Made by a program: the position numbers and the translations under genes. Below are positions 8,324 to 17,400 of a stretch of DNA of 64,000 nucleotides, piece after piece. Under the pieces are notes generated by a model. That model searched no databases, was not told where the DNA came from, and worked only from the letters and a program-made list of their open reading frames with translations. Every line of letters begins with the position of its first letter. Position 1 is the first letter of the stretch. Origin of the DNA: Patulibacter sp040675535 (GTDB taxonomy: Bacteria; Actinomycetota; Thermoleophilia; Solirubrobacterales; Solirubrobacteraceae); assembly GCF_040675535.1 (NCBI RefSeq), contig NZ_JBFAPC010000001.1:1-64000 (forward strand), in the 5' to 3' direction.

Positions 8324-8671
8324 ATGTCCGAGCACCACGCCGTTCCCCAGCAGGAGATCTCCAACGCGATAGCGCAGCTCTACAAGGCCCACATCGGCCG
8401 AGGGCCGACGAAGGTCGTGACGACGATCGCGGCCAGCCACGTGCTGTGCGTCCTCGAGGACACCGACACGCCCTACGAGCAGACGATCCTGCAGCTCGGC
8501 GGCCGAGACCTCGTGCACGAGGCGCGGGCCCGCTTCCAGCAGCACGCCCGCGGCGAGATGATCGCCGTGGTCGAGCAGGTGACGGGGCGCCGGGTCCGCG
8601 GCCACGTCCCCGGCTACAGCACGACGATCGACGCGGCCACCGAGGTCTTCCTGCTCGACGACCCGGACTGA
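8324..8671 (+). CDS. MpsC-family protein (DUF2294), copy 2
   Basis: At 115 residues from ATG 8324 it has exactly the length of the copy at 5938 and the same motifs: VPQQEISNAIAQLYK, GRGPTKV, LCVLEDTDTPYEQTIL, VEQVTGRRVRGHVPGY and TEVFLLDD. About two thirds of positions are identical by eye, so it is a fairly old paralogue. In-frame sequence upstream of the ATG is not family-like. Function as for copy 1: unknown, proposed link to membrane energetics. Confidence 0.85.
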   Translation: MSEHHAVPQQEISNAIAQLYKAHIGRGPTKVVTTIAASHVLCVLEDTDTPYEQTILQLGGRDLVHEARARFQQHARGEMIAVVEQVTGRRVRGHVPGYSTTIDAATEVFLLDDPD

Positions 8672-8825
8672 TCCGGGCCGGGCACGGACCGTCGACGGTC
8701 CGCGCCGTGTGGGCGACGCGGACCGCCGTCGGAGCGCCGGTGCCCGATCGCGCGGCGACGATGCACGTGGCCCCGATCGGCCGGTCCGGTCGCATCCAGC
8801 GGGCCGCCCCGGTCGTTCTCCTGGT

Positions 8826-9161
8826 GTGGAGGGTTCCCGCAGCGAAGGACGGTCCGGCGGCCTCGCGTCGCGGCGCGCGCGGTTCGGCGCCCGCTACGAG
8901 GGCCACGACATCGAGGTCGTGGTCGAGGGCTCGGGCGACGCGGCGGACCGCACCACGGTCCTGCTCGACGGGCGGCCCGTGGAACCCCCGGAGCTCGCCG
9001 TCACCGGGCACGATCTCGCCCTCACCACCGGCGAGGGCATCGAGGTCCGGCTGCGGGTCGACGGCCGCGCGTTCGACGTCCTGATGGGCGTCCGGCTGCG
9101 CCGGGCCGACGGCTACTGGATCGACCTGCGGGAACGGTCGGGGGACGAGGGGCCGGGGTAG
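8826..9161 (+). CDS. Small hypothetical protein, beta-rich
   Basis: The start is uncertain; GTG 8826 gives 111 residues (VEGSRSEGRSGG). From residue 20 onward the protein alternates short hydrophobic strands (HDIEVVVEG, TTVLLDGRPV, LALTTGEGIEVRLRVDGRAFDVLMGVRLRRADGYWIDLRE), which looks like a small beta-sandwich or barrel. It has no signal peptide and no recognised family. It follows the second MpsC gene on the same strand after a 154-base gap. Confidence 0.5.
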   Translation: MEGSRSEGRSGGLASRRARFGARYEGHDIEVVVEGSGDAADRTTVLLDGRPVEPPELAVTGHDLALTTGEGIEVRLRVDGRAFDVLMGVRLRRADGYWIDLRERSGDEGPG

Positions 9162-9455
9162 GGCCGGCCGGGCCGGTGGCTCCCGGCCGGCGCCGCGCGC
9201 CAGGCGGACGCCGCGGCCCTCGGCCTCGAGCTCGGATCGGGGCACACAGCACGCCGTCGGCTGAGCGGCACCGTCCAGCAGCGCCGGCGGCGGGTTGGGT
9301 AACCCCCGCCGTCGTCGATGTCACCGCATCCACTGCCGCAACTCGTGCTGTGGGGCGTCGCCGCGGCGACCCTGCACGTGGTGCCGCGCCCGACACCCCG
9401 GCGCCCGCCGGGGCGGGGGGACCCGACCGCACCGCCGTCGAGGGTCCGAGCCGGC

Positions 9456-9887
9456 CTACGCGCCTGGCTGTTCGCCCGGGCCGGGCAAGCGGACGCCGCG
9501 TCCTTCCGGCAGCAGCTCGCCCGTGCGCTTCAGCCGGCTGACGGTCGACGCCACCACCGTGCGCTTCATCCCGCACGTCCGGGAGATCTCGGCGGCGGTG
9601 ACACCGGGGCGGGTGGCGATGACGGCGAGGATCGCCGCCTTGTTCGAGCCCGGAGGACGACGCCCGTTGCTGGGCTCCGAGTGGTCCTTGCTGGCCGCGA
9701 GGACCGCCTCGAGACGGGCGGCTTCCTCGAGGTACGGCTGGAGCTCCTCCAACCGTGTGCGGGCGGTCCGCACGATCTCGTCGATGGTGTCTGAGGATGC
9801 GTGCTCGTCCTCGGGGACGACGTCGGGAGAGGCGTCGCGCTCGGGGGTCGGACGCTCGGGGGAGTTCGGCGGCGGGTTCTTGGGCAT
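9456..9887 (-). CDS. Coiled-coil plus winged helix-turn-helix protein
   Basis: The protein has 143 residues from ATG 9887 (MPKNPPP); a GTG at 9917 would add 10. An acidic, Pro-rich N-terminus leads into a helix (IDEIVRTARTRLEELQPYLEEAARLEAVLAA) and then a winged HTH: NKAAILAVIATRPGVTAAEISRTCGMKRTVVASTVSRLKRTGELLPEGRGVRLP. The recognition helix would be GMKRTVVASTVSRLKR. This shape is seen in small actinobacterial DNA-binding proteins of unknown target. The preceding 294 bases (9162-9455) hold no convincing gene. Confidence 0.7.
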   Translation of the reverse strand: MPKNPPPNSPERPTPERDASPDVVPEDEHASSDTIDEIVRTARTRLEELQPYLEEAARLEAVLAASKDHSEPSNGRRPPGSNKAAILAVIATRPGVTAAEISRTCGMKRTVVASTVSRLKRTGELLPEGRGVRLPGPGEQPGA

Positions 9888-10122
9888 TGCGCGGGGGATC
9901 CGGGACCTCGGCGGCACGTCTGCGATGGGCGGACGTCGCCGGGCCTCGCCGGACGCGGGTGCAGCCTATCCCGACCGCCGCCGGCCCGGCACCGTCCGTT
10001 CACGAAACAATTACAGATGACGGCGACGCAGCGGCCACCCCCGGACGCCGCGGCGCGCCCCGCCGGACCTCTCGCCCCGGGGAGCGTCCGTAGACCCGTA
10101 CGCGCCGACCGGGCGTCCGCCG

Positions 10123-11043
10123 CTACTCGGCGTCCTTGTCCGAGGCGCCGGGAAGGCGGTCGTACGCGCAGCGGAACCGCTCGGCCTGGCCGACGGGAGC
10201 GGAGCCCGCGAAGCCGCCCTTGTCGTGGTTGTCGTAGACGGTCACGTACTGCAGGGTCTCGGGGAAGGGGTTCGCCGGCTGCGGCGCCGGGTTCGGCTGG
10301 CCGAGGTGCGGATCGCCCGTGGCACCGGCGCTGACGCCCTCGCTGCCGGCGGAGTCGCTGCCGGCGGCGGTGGTCACGAGCGTGCTGCTCATCTCGCGGA
10401 GGTCCTTCAGCCCGCGGTCGGTGCGCTCGGGGTCGGAGATCAGGGCCGACGTCGGGCTGTCGTCCACCGTCGACGACAGGCGCACCTCGTCGGCGGCGCC
10501 GATCAGCTGCGCCGCGTCCGGCAGGTAGCCCCCGAGGTCGATGCACCGCTGTGTCGCGTAGGCGAAGTCGTTCTTGCCCAGATCGGCCGGGGGAACCGCC
10601 TGGACGGCCGCGTCGAGGCACCACGTGCCCAGGTCGACGGTCGTCGGCGCGCAGCTGCCCTGGATCTGCGCGACCGTCTTGCCTCCCAGGAGCGTGGCCC
10701 GGGTGGCCCGGTCGGCGAGCTTCGCCCGGGCGACCGTCGGGATCGCCTTCGTCGGGAAGCGCCCGTGCTTGTCCAGGCGCAGCAGCCCGTAGGCCTTGAC
10801 CTTCTGGCTCGCCGCCGGCGTCCGGGCACTGGTCTTCTTCGCCTGCTTCTTGGCCTTCTTCTTGGCCGTCGTCTTCGCGGAGCTCGCCTTGGTCAGTGCC
10901 GCGGGCGCACTCGCGGCGCGGACCGGTGGCGCCGGGGCGCTCTGCGCGACGCCGCTGATCGCGATGCCGAGGGCGAGGACCGAGACCACGAGCGCGGCGG
11001 GCCCGCCGTGGCGGTGCAGGCGGTGGGACAGGCGGCGGAACAT
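10123..11043 (-). CDS. Secreted hypothetical protein with Lys-rich linker
   Basis: This 306-residue protein starts at ATG 11043 with AGGAG 7 bases upstream. Residues 1-40 form a signal peptide (Arg/His-rich start, then LVVSVLALGIAISGVAQSAPA). A Lys/Ala-rich stretch (KTTAKKKAKKQAKKTSA) follows, then a YGLLRLDKHGRFPTKAIPTVARAKLADRATRATLLGG segment of the kind seen in tail-fibre-like or structural proteins. A Cys-containing domain follows (GTWCLDAAVQ, ATQRCIDLGGYLPDAAQL). It probably sits outside the membrane; the basic linker may bind wall polymers. It shares its upstream region with the giant surface protein. Confidence 0.75.
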   Translation of the reverse strand: MFRRLSHRLHRHGGPAALVVSVLALGIAISGVAQSAPAPPVRAASAPAALTKASSAKTTAKKKAKKQAKKTSARTPAASQKVKAYGLLRLDKHGRFPTKAIPTVARAKLADRATRATLLGGKTVAQIQGSCAPTTVDLGTWCLDAAVQAVPPADLGKNDFAYATQRCIDLGGYLPDAAQLIGAADEVRLSSTVDDSPTSALISDPERTDRGLKDLREMSSTLVTTAAGSDSAGSEGVSAGATGDPHLGQPNPAPQPANPFPETLQYVTVYDNHDKGGFAGSAPVGQAERFRCAYDRLPGASDKDAE

Positions 11044-11197
11044 GCGTGGACTCCTGGATGGCGGGGATGGCGAACCGCGGACCTCGTCGATCCGGGGCGA
11101 CGGCGGTTGCCGCACGTGTCGTCGGCCACGCATGGCCGGGTGGCCGACCGATGACGGGTGTGACGACGACCGCCGATCATGCCCGGCATTCTCGGTC

Positions 11198-11231
11198 GTG
11201 ATGTCAACGCCTGGGGAACGCTGACGTCAAC
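11198..11231 (-). promoter_or_regulatory. PHO-box-like 11-base repeats facing the secreted protein gene
   Basis: Read on the minus strand, GTTGACGTCAG, one extra base, GTTCCCCAGGC and GTTGACATCAC follow each other. The last two units are exactly 11 bases apart and the first is offset by one. The cluster lies about 155 bases upstream of the start at 11043. Confidence 0.4.
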
Positions 11232-11251
11232 GTAATCTTCAACACGGCGTT

Positions 11252-11273
11252 GTCACCGGTTGTTCACTTGGCG
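11252..11273 (+). promoter_or_regulatory. PHO-box-like pair facing the giant surface protein
   Basis: TGTCACCGGTT and GTTCACTTGGC are adjacent 11-base units that share TCAC in the same register, in the orientation of the gene starting at 11464. Confidence 0.4.
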
Positions 11274-11463
11274 CTGCTGAAGGTGGGGGAGGCTCCTGAA
11301 CACTGCGGCGTGTTGGACGGTGGCGATCTCGCGCGTCCTCACGCGCCTCCCGCTACACCTCCTCCGCTTGCGCTGCTCGATGAACCGCCCCTCACCTTCT
11401 GACCGGGGCGCCGAGGCTCAACGGCTCGCCACTCCGGGTCGCGAAGGGACACTCCGGACGCCG

Positions 11464-14400
11464 ATGCGGGGGACGCGGGCGCGTCTACGGCACGTCCTCG
11501 TGCTGCTCGCGTTGCTGGCCACGTTCGGGGCCGGCGGGATCGTCTCCGGTACCGCCGCGCTGGCCGCGGACGCCACGCCAGGTGCGACCGGGCCCGAGGC
11601 GCCCACCCCCGGCGCGACCACCACGGTCACCGACGCAGCGCCGCCCGCGGTGCTGCCGAGCACGACCACGACGACGACGACGCTGCCGGACACGGTCACG
11701 ACCCCGCCGCCGACCACGACGTCCGCGGCGCCGCCGCCGACCACGACGACCGACGGCGCGGGGCCCTCGCACCCGCCCGAGAAGCGGAAGACGAAGAAGA
11801 AGACGCCCGGGTCCGGCGGCGGAGCGGCTCCGAAGGAGCGCGAGGAGCACGACGCCTCGGCCTCGGCGATCGCGGACGACGCCACGCCCCCGACCGCCGC
11901 CCCCGGTGGCCTGCTCGGGCAGGGATTCCTGGGAACCCTCGGGCTCGACTCGAGCTTGAGCTCGAACGCGTCGGCCGGGGCCGTCGTCCAGCAGCTCGGC
12001 CTCCCGGGCTTCCTGCTGCCGATCTATCGCGCGGCGGGCGATCGCTACGGGATCCCGTGGCAGGTGCTCGCGGCGATCAACGTCGTCGAGACCGACCTGG
12101 GACGCAACCCCTCGGTCTCGTCCGCAGGCGCCCAGGGCTGGATGCAGTTCATGCCGTCGACCTGGAAGACCTACGGCGTCGACGCCGTAGGCCACGGGTA
12201 CCGGGATCCACAGAACCCGGCCGACGCGATCTTCGCCGCCGCGCGGTACTTGCGCGCGTCGGGTGGTGGCGCCGACCTGCGGAAGGCGATCTTCTCCTAC
12301 AACCACTCGGACGAGTACGTCGAGGCCGTCCTCTCCAAGGTCCGGCAGCTCGCGACCGTGCCGTCGGCCCTCGCGGACGGTGCGACGTCGCTCTTCGACG
12401 GACGTCCGCCGCTGGCCGGCGGTCAGGCCGTCGAGCTCGACCGCGACGGCGACCGAGTGGTCGCCGCGAAGATCCGGGCCCGCCACAGCCACTCGGTGCT
12501 CGCCGTGCGGGCGGGAACGGTCGTCCACATCCGTCGCGAGCGCTCCCGCGGGCTCACGGTGCGCCTGCGCGACGACCGCGGCAACGAGTTCACGTACTCC
12601 GGCCTGGCGTCGGTGCCCCAGGTCGTCGCCGCGAGCGAGGCCACGTCCAAGAAGCGCACCCGCGGGGCGTCGTCGACGGCCACGTCGTCGAAGCGCCGTC
12701 GCGGGGCGTCGTCGACTGCGTCGACGGCGAAGCGGTCCTCGGTGGGATCCCGGCCGGGGCGCCGGAAGGGCGTCGTCCTGCGCCGGCTCCGGCCGGGGAC
12801 GAAGGTCGCCGCCGGCGCCGTCATCGGGCGCGCCCGGCGGACCGCGACGGGCCGGGCCGTGACGTTCGAGGTCCGGCCGGCCGGCGCGACCCGCGTCGAC
12901 CCGCGCGCGATCCTGACCGCCTGGAGCCAGCTCGCTCGCACCTCCGCCGGCGCGAAGACCGGCACCCAGCCGCTCTTCGGGCCCGACCGCGCGACCGCCG
13001 ACGACGGCGGCTCCGTCGTCGACCCGACGCAGCGGACGGAGGCGGAGCTCGGTCGCAAGGTCCTCGCCGATCCGCGCATCCAGATCTACGCCTGCGGGCG
13101 ACGCGACATCGAGCAGCACCGCATCGACCGCCGGGTCCTCGCCCTGCTGCTGACGCTCGCGGACTCGCACCTGAACCCGACCGTCTCGTCGCTCGAGTGC
13201 GGCCACGGCGAGATGACGGCGTCCGGCAACGTCTCTGAGCACTCGATCGGCAGCGCGGTCGACATCGCCGCGATCAACGGCGTGCCGATCCTCGGCCACC
13301 AGGGGGCCGGGACGGTCACGGACCGCACGATCCGGCGGATCCTGCAGCTCGGCCCGGCGCTCGCGCCGCACCAGGTCATCAGCCTGATGACGTTCCCGGG
13401 TCAGGACACCGCGTTCGCGCTGCCGGACCACTACAACCACATCCACGTCGGGTACGCGCAGTCGGCGACGCAGGCCGGAACCGGCCAGGCGGCTCCCGCC
13501 GCTCCGCGCGCCTCCCGGTCGGCGCTGAGCCAGGCCCTGGCGGCGGTGAAGCCGGGGGACTGGGACCAGCTCCTCGAGCAGTTCCGGACCGTGGAGCAGC
13601 CGACGGTCGCCGTCGGCAGCAGCACCGACGCACTGCCGGTCACCGCCGGCGCGAACGCGTCGCCGCGGGCGGCCGCCACGTTCCTGACCGACGCCGACCA
13701 CCGCGCCGCCGCCGTCGGCCACCTGACCGTCCGCTCCGTGCCGGCCTCGCACGCAGCGCCCACCACCTACGTGCCGACGCTCGGGATCCCCGCGACGAAC
13801 CTCGAGGTGATCGGAGCCCCCGCCGACGGCGAGCCCGGCGAGACCTGGGCGTCCGGACGGGTCGGCACGACGCCGATCGTCGTCGGCGGCAAGCGGATCG
13901 CCGACACCCAGGTGCTGCTCCGGCGCACGACGGGCACGGGCACGTGGTCCGTCGTCCCGTACGCCGACGGCGCCGGGGACCAGCTGCCGTTCGACGCCGA
14001 GACGGCCACGGTGTCACCGACCGGCGGCGTCGCGGCGCTCGGCCAGGCCACGGCCGGCAGCCCGGGGCAGGCCACGCCCCAGCAGCTCGCGATCCGGGCA
14101 CCCGGCGGCCCGGGCGGCGCCACGACGATCGCCCCGGCGCCGAGCGCGACCGGCGACGACGCCGTGCTCGCCGCGGGCGAGCAGCTGTTCCTGGCCTCGG
14201 CGGCGCCGTCCAACCCGTTCGCGGCCATCGACGACGACGGCCACACCGGAGCGCTCGTGGCGCCCGTCAAGGCGGACGGCAGCGCGACCCAGGGCATCGC
14301 CGGCACGATCGACCTGACGGCGCCGCGGGGCATCGTCATGCCCGTCGCCGGCGGTGACGCGTCCCCGGCGGCGACGAAGGCGTCGGCGACGACGACGGCG

Positions 14401-17400
14401 ACCTCGGCGGCCCCGGCCACGACGACGGACGCGCATGCGACGTCGACGGCCGACGCGCCGGACGCGACCACCACCACGCCGGACGCGACGGCGGCGACCA
14501 CGCCCTCCGCGACGTCCAGGACGGACGCGACCCCGGTGACCACCGAGGCCGCCGCGCCGACGACGACCGACGCCGCGCCGACGACCACGACCGACGCGGC
14601 GCCGACGACCACCACCGGGTCCACTCCGAGCACGGCGGTCCCGAGCCCGGCGACCACCCTGACGGGGACGACGGACCCGTTCGCGACGCCGTCGGTCGCG
14701 TCGCCTCGCGCGGTGAGCGCCGCCACCGGCCCCGGCGTCCTGCACTTCGACGGCACGACCTGGACCCGCGAGCCGCTCTGCGCGACGCTCGTCGGCACCG
14801 ATTGCGGGGTCCCCACGGACGTGGCGGCGATCGTGCGCATCGCCGCGGCCCCGGCCGGCCGCGGCTGGCTGCTCGCGCGCACCCCGACGGGCCAGCCGCT
14901 CGTCTACCAGCGGGTTCTCGACCCGTCCGGCCCCGGGTACGTGTGGCAGCAGCGGCACCCCCAGACCTGGCTGCTCGGCGGCAGCGGCGCGCCGTCGGGC
15001 ATCGGCCCGGCGTCCGTGACCGTGCGGACGGACGGCGCGATGCTGACGGCGACGAACCAGGGGGTCTGGGTCGACCTCCGGGTCGACGGCACCACCGACG
15101 CCACCACGCTCGTCTCGGCCGTCGATCCCGACGCGCCGCCCGTCGGCGGCATCTGGTGCTCCGCGACCGCGGTCTGCGGTGCGGACGCGCACCAGCTCGG
15201 TTCCGCCATGCCGACCGGGCGCTACGGCAGCTCGGCGTTTCAGGGCACGGGCGACGACCCCGGCACCCGCATCATCACCGGGGTGGGCAGCGGCGGGCTG
15301 CTGCGCCGCGACCCCGGGGACGCGGGCTTCTCGTACGTCGTCGGCGGCGGCGCGGGCGGGGCGACGTCCGCGTTCCCGTCCCCCGACGAGGGGTGGCTCG
15401 GACTCGAAGGCGGAGGCACCTCGCTGCTGATCCACGCGACGACCGAGACGGTCGCCCCGGCCCTGTCGAGCTGGCCCGTGCCGTTCCGCCGGCCGCTGTT
15501 CGCGATCGCGACGTCGCCCGGCGCCACGGCCGGCGCGGCCGACGCGCCGGCCCTCGCGGTCGGCGACCAGGGGCAGGTGACCCGCTACGTGCCGGGCACC
15601 GGCTGGACCGCCGACTTCCTCTACGACTCCAGCGGGGCACGGGCGACCCCGCGTCTGCGCGGCGTCGCCTGGCCGATGCAGAACCGTGCCTACGCCGTCG
15701 GCGACGACGGGGCGATGTGGGTCTACAACGGGCAGACCCAGCTGTGGAGCCCGGACGGCGGACGGCCGCTGAACTTCCACGGCAACCTCACCGGGGTCGC
15801 GTTCTCCCAGACGAACCCGAACCGCGGGTACGCCGTCGGCAAGCAGGGCGTGCTGCTGCGCTACGACAAGACGTGGACGGCGGAGGCCGCCCCGGACGGG
15901 CTCCAGGGCGCGCAGTTCACGTCCGTCGCGTTCGCCGGCGGTGTCGCGGTGGCGACGTACCGCATCGCCGACCCGGGGAGCAACGGGTACGAGCAGTCCG
16001 GCGGCCTGATCGTCAACGACGGCTCCGGGTGGCGTCGCGACCCCGACCTCGACACGCTGCTGGCCAGCGCGTACCCCGCCGGCAAGCGCCGGCCCTGGCT
16101 GGCCCGCGTGGCCGGCCTGGCCGACGGCGGGATCGTGGCCGCCGGCCCCGGGCTCGTGGTCGAGCGCGACGGGCCGGGCGCGCCGTGGCGGTTCTCCACC
16201 CAGCCGCCGGCGAGCGGGGCCGTGTCGGGCGCCAGCGCCGACATCGTCGCGATCGCCGCGTTCCGCGAGGGTGGGAGCGTGCGCGCCCTCGTCTCGGGTG
16301 ACGTCGAGGACTCGACGTACGTGCAGAAGCTGCAGCAGGGCGATCAGGTGGCCCCGGCGGCGCCCGGACAGCCCGCGGCGCAGATCGGGCCCGACCGCAT
16401 CACCCGCACGGGCTTCCTGCTGCGGGAGACCGCCGACGGCTGGCAGGACGTCCAGCACGAGGCGTTCCCGATCTCGCGCACCGTCGACCAGCCGTACACG
16501 CCCGATCCGGTGCTCGCGCTCGCGGTCGACCCGACCGGCAGCCGCGGCTGGGCGGTCGGCGGCCAGACGGGCATCACCCAGGCCGACGCGCCGTCGCTCA
16601 CGGCCCAGACGGGCGCGGTCCAGCGCCTCGGCGGCGACGCGTCGCCGCCCGGGGCGACGACCGCCCCGATCGCGGCGCCGGCCGGACAGGTGTCGTTCGC
16701 CGTCGGCGGCCAGGCCGCCTGCGGTGGGCCCTGCGCGGACCGCGCGCGGCAGCGGATCGGCCCGGACACGTGGCTCGACGCCGCGGTGCGCAGCGCCGGC
16801 GCGATCGACGGGCTGCACGCCTTCGTCTACACCGGCGGGCGCATCGCGCCCGGGTCCGCGGGCAACGCCGCCGAGCTCGCCCGGTACGCCCAGGTGCTGC
16901 GCGGCACCGGCGCCGTCAGGACGTTCGCCGCGATCAGCCCCACCGACGGGTCCGCCGCCGCGTTCGGGGCGGCGATGGGCGCCCTGGCGCCGGTGGGCAC
17001 CGCGCCCACCGACACGCCGGCCCCCCCGGCGGGGAGCGCCGCCTACGCGGTCGACTCGGCCGGCAGCGGCGGCGCGGTGCGGCTGATCGTCCTCGACTAC
17101 TCGCAGGGCACGAGTCCGCAGCTCGGTCCTGACCAGCAGGAGTGGCTGCGGGCGCAGCTCGCCGACGCGAAGACGAAGCTGCCGGCCGTCGTCGTCGGCA
17201 ACGCCAACATCACGGACGCCTCAGCGACCAACTACGCCGCGGACGCCGGCGTCGTCGGGCAGATCCTGGCCGCGGGCGGCGCGTCCGCGTACCTCTTCGA
17301 CAGCCCGGGCGAGAACGTCCGGCAGTCGATCACGCGGTCCGGGACGACGGTGCCGGCGTTCGGGACGGGCTCGCTCGGGTACACCGGCGTGCCGGCGGTC

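Larger units (their letters stand above)
11044..11463. other. Divergent intergenic region with phased GTTGAC/TTCAC repeats
   Basis: These 420 bases contain no convincing coding sequence upstream of the ATG at 11464, although frames extend to 11320. The interval holds the repeats at 11198-11231 (minus orientation) and 11252-11273 (plus orientation). Confidence 0.5.

Noticed and set aside
9998..10019. Phased GTTCACGAAAC, AATTACAGATG as another PHO-like operator
   Set aside because: The second unit is a weak match and the orientation does not face either neighbouring gene.
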